A model generated the notes under the pieces. It had not been told where the DNA came from, did not search any database, and saw only the letters and a list, made by a program, of their open reading frames with translations. From Enterococcus sp. 9E7_DIV0242 (GTDB lineage Bacteria; Bacillota; Bacilli; Lactobacillales; Enterococcaceae), in the NCBI RefSeq assembly GCF_002140975.2, contig NZ_CP147247.1:4453001-4517000 (forward strand): a stretch of DNA of 64,000 bases, written 5' to 3'. The position numbers were made by a program, and so were the translations under genes. Below, one piece after another: positions 8,492 through 17,087 of this stretch. Within the stretch, counting starts at the first letter, position 1. Each line of letters starts with the position of its first letter.

Positions 8492-9298
8492 ATGAAGATA
8501 ACGAAACTGCTTTCAGCTGTTGTATTGTTTTCAACTTCCCTGCTCTTTTTCTGTGGACAGACAGCTGCAGCAGAAGAAGGAGTCAATCAAGACGCAGTCA
8601 TTGAATTTACAAATGGGACAGAGATCGATCATATCGTAGATCCGGAACATCCGGAAATACCGGTTAATCCAGGAGAAAGTCCGAGTACGTCAGGGAGATT
8701 GAGGCTTGATTTTGTTCCTCAGTTGAATTTTTCTGCTAACGCTATCGCGGATGAAGAGGTTTCCTATCCGGTCAACGCTCAATTGTTTTTAGATGACACA
8801 AGTCCACGAGGAAATTTCATTCAGGTTTCCGATTATCGGACGACAGCGACAGCTCAAGGCTGGACGCTACAGGTAAGACAGGAAAGTCAATTCACTAATT
8901 CAAATACGACAAACAGCTCATTAAATGGAGCGGTATTGTCCTTTGATAAATCATGGACGAGCACACCAAATTCTACAACAGGAGCTCCCGTTGTCTCAAG
9001 TGAAGTTATTCGTTTGAATAATATTGGTGATACCTATGTATTAGCCAATGCTGAAAAAAACAATGGAGCGGGAACCTGGAGTATTTCTTTTGGTGCCTCC
9101 CCAGAACATACAAATGGTCAAGCATCAACATTGACCCCTAAGGTTGGTAAGGATGGTGCACCTCTTTTAGATGCAGCATTCAATAATCAGCAAGTTCATG
9201 AAAATAGCGCAATAAAACTAACTGTACCGAAAGGCACGACCGTCGATCCGGTACCCTATTCAACGGTGATAACTTGGATATTAGCCGAGTTACCATAA
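8492..9298 (+). CDS. WxL-domain surface protein (short)
   Basis: This 268-residue protein has a signal peptide (about 1-27, cut after TAAA) and a short linker rich in Pro/Glu. A WxL domain makes up most of the mature chain, with both motifs complete: GWTLQV in the middle and ITWILAELP at the end. The typical start of the domain, LRLDFVPQLNFSANAI, is visible. The SD AGAGAGGGG precedes ATG 8492. It is expected to attach non-covalently to peptidoglycan and to interact with the DUF916 protein encoded downstream. Confidence 0.92.
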   Translation: MKITKLLSAVVLFSTSLLFFCGQTAAAEEGVNQDAVIEFTNGTEIDHIVDPEHPEIPVNPGESPSTSGRLRLDFVPQLNFSANAIADEEVSYPVNAQLFLDDTSPRGNFIQVSDYRTTATAQGWTLQVRQESQFTNSNTTNSSLNGAVLSFDKSWTSTPNSTTGAPVVSSEVIRLNNIGDTYVLANAEKNNGAGTWSISFGASPEHTNGQASTLTPKVGKDGAPLLDAAFNNQQVHENSAIKLTVPKGTTVDPVPYSTVITWILAELP

Positions 9299-9330
9299 AT
9301 AACAAACACACATTTTAGGAGGAAATACAA

Positions 9331-10092
9331 ATGAAATTAACACACAAACTTTGCGGAGCTGCTCTATTGGCAGTAGCAGGAGTTGCGATTGCAGCACCAA
9401 GTACAAAAGCGGTTGATAGCTCAACTCACAGTGGCGATGCATACATCGAATTTACTCGTAACACAGATGGTGGTCCAGATACAACAATTACAAAACCTGG
9501 TACAACAGATTCAACAATCACAAATATCCCTGATGTTACAGATCCAGGTGATTTCGGTATCGTAGCAGTAACACCATTAGACTTCAGTTCTCATGAAGTG
9601 GTTGCAGGATCTATTGCTAGACGTGAATACTTTGCACTTCCGTTCGAAGCGAATAAAGGCAATGCTGATGCGTATAAAGTAGAAAACTTTGTTAAATTCC
9701 GTGACAAACGTTCAACTTTGAACCGTAAATATAAATTGAGTGCTCAAATGACTCAAGAATTTACAGGTAAAGTTGGTACACAGGATGTAACATTGGATGG
9801 TTCTATCTTGACATTCAAGAACATGGAACTGAAATCTATCGAGCCAGATCATTTGAAACCAGTAAATCCTACAATTGAACCAAGTGTTACATTAACATTG
9901 GGTGAAACAGCAAAAGCATTTGTTGAGAATACAGAAGCTTCTAGAGGAGCTGGTAACTATGAGCTTACATTTGGTACTTACGATAACGGTAGTGCTGCTG
10001 ATGCAGTAAAATTAGACATTGATGGTACAGCTCAAATTTTTGAAACAAAATATACAGCTAAAGTTCTTTGGACATTGGCAGAAGTAGAATAA
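9331..10092 (+). CDS. WxL-domain surface protein (short, first motif altered)
   Basis: This 253-residue protein has a signal peptide (1-27, cut near STKA), a Thr-rich linker and a WxL domain. The terminal motif is intact (VLWTLAEVE), but the first reads KYKLSAQ, so Trp is replaced by Tyr. The SD TTAGGAGGAA gives good expression potential. A strong hairpin follows at 10133, which would let this and the upstream genes be made in excess of the membrane proteins. Confidence 0.9.
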   Translation: MKLTHKLCGAALLAVAGVAIAAPSTKAVDSSTHSGDAYIEFTRNTDGGPDTTITKPGTTDSTITNIPDVTDPGDFGIVAVTPLDFSSHEVVAGSIARREYFALPFEANKGNADAYKVENFVKFRDKRSTLNRKYKLSAQMTQEFTGKVGTQDVTLDGSILTFKNMELKSIEPDHLKPVNPTIEPSVTLTLGETAKAFVENTEASRGAGNYELTFGTYDNGSAADAVKLDIDGTAQIFETKYTAKVLWTLAEVE

Positions 10093-10132
10093 GCTAAAAT
10101 ATTTAAAATGATATAGCTAAATTTTGTTTATA

Positions 10133-10162
10133 GATTTACCGGTTCGGTCGAACCGGTAAATC
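10133..10162 (+). terminator. Intra-operon hairpin, possible partial terminator
   Basis: GATTTACCGGTTCG and CGAACCGGTAAATC form a perfect 14-bp inverted repeat with only 2 nt between the arms, followed by TTCTTGTT, a weak T tail. It lies between the secreted WxL genes and the membrane-protein genes. It could attenuate transcription or protect the 3' end of the surface-protein mRNA. Confidence 0.6.
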
Positions 10163-10202
10163 TTCTTGTTGAAAATATGAAAGGTAGTAAGGTAACCGAG
10201 CG

Positions 10203-11297
10203 ATGAAGAAAAATAAAAACTATTTATGGCCATTATTCCTTCTGTACATAGTTACAAGTTGTATTTGGGGTGTCTCTACATATGCAGAAGAAACAGCAAC
10301 GACAGAAGGCGGAGCGGAAGATCCATTAGGTGGGTTTAATTATCAAGTTATTCTTCCGGAGAATCAACACAAAAAGGATGTTGGGTATTTCAATTTGATG
10401 ATGGTTCCGGGACAGGAACAGATTGTGGAAGTTCAACTGATCAACGATTCTGCGCATGAAATGACGATCAATATTTCATTAAATGGAACCAAAACGAATG
10501 GAAATGGTGTAATCGAATACGGGCCAACCGACATAGAAGATGATAAATCATTGAAATATAAGTTTACAGATATAGTGACTGGAGAAAAGCAGGTAATTAT
10601 TCCGGCACAATCACTTGTTTCTTATTATTTAACGATCAAAATGCCGGAGGCTTCTTATGATGGCAAGATTGTCGGTGGGATTCAATTGCAGCAGGAAGTG
10701 GATCATTCGAACAGTCAAGGTGGGATTATCAATGAATATGCCTACATGATTGGTATGGTACTTCAAGAAAACGAGACAGTACTAGAATCCAATTTAGAGA
10801 TGAATAGAGCTTATGCCGGATTATCGAACTATCGAAATGCTGTTTTTATCAATTTCTCAAATACAGTAGCTGATTTTCTCAGAGATATGACAGTGGATGT
10901 TCAAATCATGCCTGCTGATTCAGAAGAAGTACTTTATGATACAAAAAAAGCCGGCATGGAGATGGCTCCCAACACATTAATCAACTTTCCTGTGACCATG
11001 AATGGTGATCCGATGGAGCCTGGAGATTATAAGGCGCATATTTTAGTAACCGCAGGTGAAAAGCGTTGGGAATGGACAGAGAATTTTACGATTACTGATG
11101 AAGAAGCAGATAAGTTTAACGGTCAAGATGTGTCGTTGCTTCAAGAAAGAACGATTGATTGGAAAATGATTGCAGCGATCGTTGGTGGAGCATTAGCAGT
11201 TATTCTGATAATTTTTGTTATTGTGCGTATCATTCTTAAAAATAAAGGGAAGAAAAAAGGAAAACGTAAGCCTTCAAAAAAGGGGAATAGAAAATAG
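10203..11297 (+). CDS. WxL-interacting membrane protein (DUF916 and DUF3324)
   Basis: This 364-residue protein has an N-terminal signal segment (1-27), a DUF916-like peptidoglycan-binding domain (about 40-165, GGFNYQVILPENQ ... YYLTIKMP), a DUF3324-like WxL/host-binding domain (about 175-305), one C-terminal membrane helix (about 320-345) and a Lys-rich cytoplasmic tail. This is the standard WxL-interacting protein that accompanies WxL genes and is thought to tether WxL complexes to the membrane. It follows the two short WxL genes and precedes the remaining membrane genes of the locus. Confidence 0.92.
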   Translation: MKKNKNYLWPLFLLYIVTSCIWGVSTYAEETATTEGGAEDPLGGFNYQVILPENQHKKDVGYFNLMMVPGQEQIVEVQLINDSAHEMTINISLNGTKTNGNGVIEYGPTDIEDDKSLKYKFTDIVTGEKQVIIPAQSLVSYYLTIKMPEASYDGKIVGGIQLQQEVDHSNSQGGIINEYAYMIGMVLQENETVLESNLEMNRAYAGLSNYRNAVFINFSNTVADFLRDMTVDVQIMPADSEEVLYDTKKAGMEMAPNTLINFPVTMNGDPMEPGDYKAHILVTAGEKRWEWTENFTITDEEADKFNGQDVSLLQERTIDWKMIAAIVGGALAVILIIFVIVRIILKNKGKKKGKRKPSKKGNRK

Positions 11298-11318
11298 TTT
11301 GAAAATGAGGGAAGATCT

Positions 11319-11996
11319 ATGGATTTGAATATGAGTATGCTGGATTTGACCTTCATAGGTCTGCTGTCATTGGGAATTCTTCTACTCTTGTTGGGGGTTC
11401 TGTTCCTTTTTCTTAACGCAGCTGCTAGACGAAGTTTAAAAAAGATCAAGGCTAGAAGACCAAAAAATAAGAAAAAGAGGAAGCAATGGCAACGAATCTG
11501 CAAGAAGACAGAGCAGACGAAAAAGAAACGATTACGTACGGGTATTTTACTGTTGATTTTATCTGTACTGCTTGGCGGCAGTGCATCTTACGCACGCTAT
11601 TATCAATTGACAAGCTTGAGTTCGTCTAATGCAGCAGCATTAGCGAAAAGCTATTATCTTATTGGAGAAATTGAAGGTCAGCTAAATTCTTATGGCAATG
11701 GTGCTTCGATTGAAAAGACAACGAAAAATATTCGTGATCTATCTCAACAGCTTGCGGGAGCGGGGACAGAAACAGCTTATGTGGGGATGGCTGTTGACGG
11801 ACAGAAGCTGGTCAATCGACATTTTAATTTAGTAAAGAACTTAGGGATTAACTTAAATGAACAAGCAAGAACGGTTTTGGAGAATCAAGAAGAAATGACC
11901 AACTACTTGTCAGATATCGAAAAAGTAAAAGAAAGTCAGCAGAAAGTATTCGAGAAATATCAAGTAAATGAAAGTGCTTTACAGCAGAAGAAATGA
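11319..11996 (+). CDS. Two-pass membrane protein of unknown function in the WxL locus
   Basis: I do not recognise the family. The 225-residue chain has a first membrane helix (about residues 8-32), a very basic cytoplasmic loop (35-70, RRPKNKKKRKQWQR), a second membrane helix (about 71-89), and a ~135-residue outer part predicted largely helical. It sits 21 bp after the DUF916 gene and just before the signal peptidase pair. A membrane scaffold for assembly of the WxL complex is an inference from position only. Confidence 0.7.
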   Translation: MDLNMSMLDLTFIGLLSLGILLLLLGVLFLFLNAAARRSLKKIKARRPKNKKKRKQWQRICKKTEQTKKKRLRTGILLLILSVLLGGSASYARYYQLTSLSSSNAAALAKSYYLIGEIEGQLNSYGNGASIEKTTKNIRDLSQQLAGAGTETAYVGMAVDGQKLVNRHFNLVKNLGINLNEQARTVLENQEEMTNYLSDIEKVKESQQKVFEKYQVNESALQQKK

Positions 11997-12019
11997 TTCA
12001 GCGGTAAGAAGTGATAAGC

Positions 12020-12805
12020 ATGAAGAAAGAGAATAAAAAAAATAGAATGAAAAAAAAATCAGCAAAAACGCAAGGGAGAGTTACTCCCTTACGTTCAGCT
12101 GAACGAGAGAAAGAGAAACAATCTGCCAAAAAGAAAAAGCGGATGAATGTGACAGGAAAGAAGCAACAACTGAAAAAAACGGCGGAAAAACCGTTGCAAA
12201 AAAATAGTCGATCTCAATCGATACAATCTCAGCGGAAAAAGAAAGTATCTGCCGGCAACCGAAAAAAAAAGAAGTTGAAATTATTTATGGTGGAAATTGG
12301 TTTGACATTGAGTGTCTTTTTAGGGTTGTTTTTTCTGGTGTATTTTTTTACATTCAGAGTGGTTCAGACACAGGGCTATTCGATGACGCCAACTTTGAAT
12401 GATCGAGATCAATTGTTTGTAAGCAAAATCGGTACGATTGAGCATTTTGATTTGATTTGTATCAAAGAGACTGGAACAAATGACCTGCTCATCAGACGTG
12501 TAATCGGTCTGCCGGGAGATCGTTTGGAGTATAAAGCGGATCAGCTTTATATCAATGAAACGGAAAAGGTTGAACGCTATTTGACTACTGGCATAGCACA
12601 AAATGGAGAAGTCCAATTTACAGAGGATTTTACATTAACTGAACTGACCAAAAAAAGTCAGGTTCCAGAGAAAAGCTATTTTGTATTAGGAGATAATCGT
12701 CCTTATGCATCGGACAGTCGTCATTTTGGTTTTGTTTCAGAGAAGGACGTTGTCGGTGTAGTCAAGTTTCGGATTTTCCCTTTCCATACAATGACTGTTT
12801 TTTAG
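12020..12805 (+). CDS. lepB: Type I signal peptidase homologue with Lys-rich N-terminal extension; catalytic Lys replaced
   Basis: The chosen start is ATG 12020, because AGAAGTGAT before it fits the ribosome site better than GTG 12011. The 261-residue chain has an unusual ~88-residue cytoplasmic extension packed with Lys/Arg, one membrane helix (about 91-114) and the S26 signal peptidase fold. The Ser box is present (QGYSMTPTL, Ser121) and the GDNR box is present (LGDNRPYASDSRHFG). The box that should carry the general-base Lys reads IRRVIGLPGD, with Arg159 where the next gene has Lys. In known type I enzymes this Lys is essential, so the protein may be inactive or have another role beside its intact neighbour. 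Confidence 0.85.
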   Translation: MKKENKKNRMKKKSAKTQGRVTPLRSAEREKEKQSAKKKKRMNVTGKKQQLKKTAEKPLQKNSRSQSIQSQRKKKVSAGNRKKKKLKLFMVEIGLTLSVFLGLFFLVYFFTFRVVQTQGYSMTPTLNDRDQLFVSKIGTIEHFDLICIKETGTNDLLIRRVIGLPGDRLEYKADQLYINETEKVERYLTTGIAQNGEVQFTEDFTLTELTKKSQVPEKSYFVLGDNRPYASDSRHFGFVSEKDVVGVVKFRIFPFHTMTVF

Positions 12806-12861
12806 TCGTGCAAAAAGGTCATATGCCTAATGGATTTATATAGAGAAGGATAGGTTGCGTG

Positions 12862-13458
12862 ATGAAAAGAAACAAACTAATTAAATTTCGTTTGAAAAAA
12901 CGATTTCCGACAAAGCAGAAAGAGTTCTTTATTTCTGCTTTCTTCTTTATTTGTATTATCGGTTTACTTCTCCTGTTTTTCTTAAAGATACGCACACATC
13001 GGATTGATGGAGATTCGATGAAGCCGACATTGCATAATGGCGATCGTGTGGCTATTTTAAAAACGGATGAGTTGAAAAGATATGATTTGGTCACTTTCAT
13101 ACCGGAAGAGGAACCGAATGAATCTTATATTAAACGGATAGTTGGCTTACCAGGAGATCGAATCTGGGTAGAGGGAAATGCTCTGTTTATCAATTACCAA
13201 ATGGGCGACAGTGAGCCGGAAAGTAATCTTCCGGCAAAAGAACTACCAGATGGAACATTGAAGGTAACAATTACAGAAAATGTCTGGAATGACGTGGAAC
13301 ATTTAGAGGTGATCCCTGCGGATTGTTATTTTGTATTGGGTGATAATCGGACACATTCAACAGATAGTCGTCATTTAGGACTGATTAAATCAGAACAAAT
13401 AGAAGGGACTGTCCTGTTTCGGTATTATCCATTTTCGAGTATAGGAAATGTAAATTAA
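12862..13458 (+). CDS. lepB: Type I signal peptidase
   Basis: The 198-residue protein (ATG 12862; GTG 12859 is an alternative) has one membrane helix near residues 25-47 and the complete S26 catalytic set: DGDSMKPTL with Ser52, YIKRIVGLPGD with Lys91, and LGDNRTHSTDSRHLG. It cleaves signal peptides at the outer membrane face. It is the second of a pair inside the WxL locus and lies 56 bp after the first. By position it probably processes the many exported proteins of the locus, with the Lys-less homologue as partner or decoy. Confidence 0.92.
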   Translation: MKRNKLIKFRLKKRFPTKQKEFFISAFFFICIIGLLLLFFLKIRTHRIDGDSMKPTLHNGDRVAILKTDELKRYDLVTFIPEEEPNESYIKRIVGLPGDRIWVEGNALFINYQMGDSEPESNLPAKELPDGTLKVTITENVWNDVEHLEVIPADCYFVLGDNRTHSTDSRHLGLIKSEQIEGTVLFRYYPFSSIGNVN

Positions 13459-13479
13459 TGTAGATGAAGTGAGGAATAT

Positions 13480-16083
13480 ATGAAGAAAAAAGTAGGCAGC
13501 TATATTAGAAGAAATTACATTGCTTTGCTGGCAAGCTTTATGGTGCCAATAATTATTATGGTCATCGTTTATGCGATGAATGACGTTTATTTAGGCAGTG
13601 ATTATAGCATACTCGCTAGTGACAGCTTTTCCCAATATTCAAATTTTCATGCAAGTTTTAACAATGTTCTACATGGAAAACAGAATATTTTTTATACCTG
13701 GTATGGATCGTTGGGTTTAAACTATTGGTCATTTTCTGCGTATTATCTCAATAGTTTGTTTACACCATTGGTTTTCTTTTTTGACAATGGTGCGATGCCA
13801 GATGCGCTCTATGTTATCACATTGGTAAAATTCGGTGCAATCGGGTTTTCATTTTTTGTTTTTGCGTCTCAAACATTCCCCAAAATGTCCCCCTGGCAAC
13901 ATATCTCTTTCAGTGTTGCGTATGCATTGATGGGCTATACCGTTGCTTACTCACCAGTTATTATGTGGCTGGATGCATTTGTTTATTTGCCTTGGATTAT
14001 TTTAGGCATCAATCGAATATTGAAAGGGAAAAGTCCTCAAGTATTGTTTTGGAGCTACCTTTTGCTCTTTTTGTCTAATTTCTATATGGCATTTATTGTG
14101 GGATTATTCTCTTTCTTGTTCTATATCGCCCATTTATTTATTGACTGGAAGCAATACAGGCGAAGTATTCGTTTTTATTTGATAACGGCGTTTTCGGCCG
14201 GCGGAGCGTCAATGGTAACGATTTTACCGACGATTATGGATTTAAGGAACAATGGCGAATCGCTAGAACCGATCAATAATTTTTTTACTGGAGATACAGG
14301 TGTTTGGGATTTTGTTGTAAAGAACATGGTAGCGGCTTATGACACCAGTAAATATGGGTCAGCTCCTTTTATCTATGTTGGATTGATCCCATTGATTTTC
14401 TGCTGCTTCTATTTCGTATCAAAGAAATTTTCTTTACGAAGCAAGCTGGGCTATGGGTTTCTGCTGCTGATAATTGTTGCGAGTGTATATGTTGAACCGC
14501 TGAATCTAGTGTGGCATGGCCTACATGCACCAAACATGTTTTTATTCCGGTTTAGTTTTTTAGTGTCGTTCTTAGTGATTTTTCTGGGCTGTTATGGCTT
14601 TGAAGCCTATGAAAAAGAAGACCGAAATAAGCTATTTAATATTTGTCTCGTACTTGGCGGTTTGTTCATAGCATCGATTCTTTTCTCAAACCCTAAAAGA
14701 TATAACTATATTACCAATGAAACACTCTATGTAACGATTGGGTTGTTGATCGCTTATCTGTTTTTTATTTCCATTTATAAGACAAAAGGGCGTGTTGAAA
14801 AATTTGCACCTATACTGCTATTAGCGCTTATGCTTGTCGAGGTTTTCTTCAATACAAAGGGAATGGTTGCTGGTATACGGTCAGATTGGGGATACCCTAA
14901 ACGAGAGTATTACTCCGAGTCTTATTCAGCTATAGAGCAATTAGTAGATCAGACAAAAACGGAGAATAATTCAGTATATCGGTTGGAAAATCTTGATCAG
15001 GTATCCCATAATGACAGCTTTAATTATGGGTATAGTGGCGTGACCATGTTTTCTTCTATTCGAAATCGTCACTCCTCAGCTTACTTGAATGGACTAGGCT
15101 ATCGCTCGCTTGGTACCAATTTAACAATCAATTATGCAAACAATACACTTCTTATGGATGCTTTATTAGGCGTTAAATATAATCTAGCGAAAGAAGATCC
15201 GATGAAGTTTGGTTTTCAAAAAACTGCAGAAAGTGGTGACTATAGTTTATATGAAAATCAATATGCCTTGCCTTTAGGTGTGCTGACGGATGAAGAGATA
15301 TTCGGAACAGATGCGGTAAAAAATCAAGTAGATTTATTCACTCATTTATCAGGCGTAAAGGATATTGGGATAGAGATTATTGAGCCAAGACAAGTAACCT
15401 TGGAAAATACAACACTCACTACATCAGGGAGAGAACAAATATATACTGAAATCAGTCCAACAAAACCGCAAACAATCACTTGGTCTGTTTATGTACCGGC
15501 CAAACAGCAAGCCTATATCAGTCTATATCCAACAGATATGAGTTATATGTTTGATAGTGGTGTCGAGGTCACTGTCGATGGCGTGGCTAGAGAATCGCAG
15601 ATAGCTTCAACAGGTCAATACTATAATCTTGGATACTATGAGGAAGGCACGACTGTGCAGGTCACTACAGCATTTACTGGTGCCAGAATGGTTAAAATCT
15701 ATAAACCCGATATTTTGTTGATCGATACACTAGACTTCAAAAAAGCTGTTGAGGCCATTCAGGAGAAGGGGGTGTCATTTCAAACAACAGGGCGAACGGC
15801 GACTGCAGCTGTTGATCTAAAAAAGGATCAAGTGCTTTTTACTACGATTCCCTATGATGCGGGATGGAGCGCCTATGTCGATGGCAAGAAGGTAGAAATA
15901 CCAACATTCAAGAAAGCCTTTTTAACACTCAATGTGCCTGCTGGCAAACATAAAATCGAATTTGTCTTTTTACCTCAGGGATTCAAAATTGGTGCAATAC
16001 TTTTTGTCAGTGGTCTTGTTTTATTTCAAGGATTTGCATGGTATGACACACGAAAAAAAGAAAGAGGAGCTATAAATGAATAA
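13480..16083 (+). CDS. YfhO-family polytopic membrane protein (GT-C-type glycosyltransferase-like)
   Basis: This 867-residue protein has about a dozen hydrophobic helices and a large outer loop toward the end. The early motif LASDSFSQYSNF matches the acidic (G/S)DS..QY motif in the first outer loop of YfhO proteins, which have a GT-C fold. In Bacillus and Listeria, YfhO-type enzymes transfer sugar from an undecaprenyl carrier onto lipoteichoic acid or other wall polymers. The SD GTGAGGA precedes ATG 13480. It overlaps the next gene by 8 bp. A second locus at 55.4 kb keeps only the C-terminal end of a paralogue. In the WxL locus it may glycosylate surface components; the substrate is unknown. 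Confidence 0.88.
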   Translation: MKKKVGSYIRRNYIALLASFMVPIIIMVIVYAMNDVYLGSDYSILASDSFSQYSNFHASFNNVLHGKQNIFYTWYGSLGLNYWSFSAYYLNSLFTPLVFFFDNGAMPDALYVITLVKFGAIGFSFFVFASQTFPKMSPWQHISFSVAYALMGYTVAYSPVIMWLDAFVYLPWIILGINRILKGKSPQVLFWSYLLLFLSNFYMAFIVGLFSFLFYIAHLFIDWKQYRRSIRFYLITAFSAGGASMVTILPTIMDLRNNGESLEPINNFFTGDTGVWDFVVKNMVAAYDTSKYGSAPFIYVGLIPLIFCCFYFVSKKFSLRSKLGYGFLLLIIVASVYVEPLNLVWHGLHAPNMFLFRFSFLVSFLVIFLGCYGFEAYEKEDRNKLFNICLVLGGLFIASILFSNPKRYNYITNETLYVTIGLLIAYLFFISIYKTKGRVEKFAPILLLALMLVEVFFNTKGMVAGIRSDWGYPKREYYSESYSAIEQLVDQTKTENNSVYRLENLDQVSHNDSFNYGYSGVTMFSSIRNRHSSAYLNGLGYRSLGTNLTINYANNTLLMDALLGVKYNLAKEDPMKFGFQKTAESGDYSLYENQYALPLGVLTDEEIFGTDAVKNQVDLFTHLSGVKDIGIEIIEPRQVTLENTTLTTSGREQIYTEISPTKPQTITWSVYVPAKQQAYISLYPTDMSYMFDSGVEVTVDGVARESQIASTGQYYNLGYYEEGTTVQVTTAFTGARMVKIYKPDILLIDTLDFKKAVEAIQEKGVSFQTTGRTATAAVDLKKDQVLFTTIPYDAGWSAYVDGKKVEIPTFKKAFLTLNVPAGKHKIEFVFLPQGFKIGAILFVSGLVLFQGFAWYDTRKKERGAINE

Positions 16084-17059
16084 AAATGGATTACGTATAC
16101 TTGTATTGCTACTCTTTATTTTGAGTGGCTGTTCAGCAAAACTGGCAGATGAAAAAACAACTTTTGAAGGTGCAGGACACCAATACGAATTCAGTCTGCC
16201 GGATACATGGAAACAGCAGGAATCATCCGTCTATAAAAAAAACTATGGTGAAACAGCTGTTTTTGGTGCAGAAGATGAAAAAAGTGATTCTTTCATGTAC
16301 ATTTTGACTTTTCCGATAGATGAAGTGGTACTTGAAGGATTTGGTGAAAAAACGAGAGAAGACCTGCAGAAGGTTCATGGGTATAAAAACAGTGAAGATA
16401 TTTTTATGAAGGAATACGAAGTGAATGGTTATCCGGCATTTAAATATACTGTAAATACTTTTTATAAAGATGACAGTATTTGGGTGCATTATTATTATAT
16501 TGTAACGGAAAACAGTTTGGTTCAAATCAATTATTATTCTGCGGATGATCGAAATTATGAGAAGCGTGTAGAGATCCTGAATGAATCGGCGGATAGTCTA
16601 AAAGAAATTGGCGAAGCAACGATTGAGACAGAGGAGTCTACCTCAGAAATAGAGTCTAACAGCTTGTATACTGAAAATGATCTTCTCCGATTTGATGTGA
16701 CAGGCTATCGAAAGATAACGGTGGCTGACCAAGAGTATTTGGCTGTACGATTCAAAATAATGAACAAAGCAGATACAGCGGTGACTCCGGCACTCTGGTA
16801 TGAGAAAACGACACTTAAACAGGGGGAAAACAAGCTGGCTCAAGCTGAATTTCCAGATGACGCAGAAGCAGCAAACTTGAAAGAGTTGGCTGTAACCAAT
16901 AAGGAACCAGTGCTGAAAGGTCAAGAACAGGAAGGACTTGCTTTCTATAAAGTTTCTTCGGACGAAAATGAACGGATAGTGAAAGTCCTGTTTAATGAGG
17001 ATGAGTTCGAACGGGATCAAGAAATCCAACTCGATTTAAGCACATTTGATGATGAATAA
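16076..17059 (+). CDS. Lipoprotein with DUF5067-like C-terminal domain
   Basis: This 327-residue protein begins with a lipoprotein signal (LFILSGCSAK, lipidated Cys at about residue 20). The first half (about 25-180) is a beta-rich domain like those in PsbP/DUF1795-type lipoproteins (YEFSLPDTWKQQES). The second half (about 200-327) has the DUF5067 pattern LAVRFKIMNKAD, seen in many enterococcal lipoproteins. Its ATG lies inside the last codons of the YfhO gene, so translation is coupled. It would be held on the outer membrane face near YfhO. Confidence 0.8.
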   Translation: MNKNGLRILVLLLFILSGCSAKLADEKTTFEGAGHQYEFSLPDTWKQQESSVYKKNYGETAVFGAEDEKSDSFMYILTFPIDEVVLEGFGEKTREDLQKVHGYKNSEDIFMKEYEVNGYPAFKYTVNTFYKDDSIWVHYYYIVTENSLVQINYYSADDRNYEKRVEILNESADSLKEIGEATIETEESTSEIESNSLYTENDLLRFDVTGYRKITVADQEYLAVRFKIMNKADTAVTPALWYEKTTLKQGENKLAQAEFPDDAEAANLKELAVTNKEPVLKGQEQEGLAFYKVSSDENERIVKVLFNEDEFERDQEIQLDLSTFDDE

Positions 17060-17087
17060 TTTCAATAACATAACAGAGGTGAATTGG

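Noticed and set aside
12320..12616. Minus-strand 98-codon frame within the signal peptidase gene
   Set aside because: It is the shadow of a well-supported gene and has no ribosome site.
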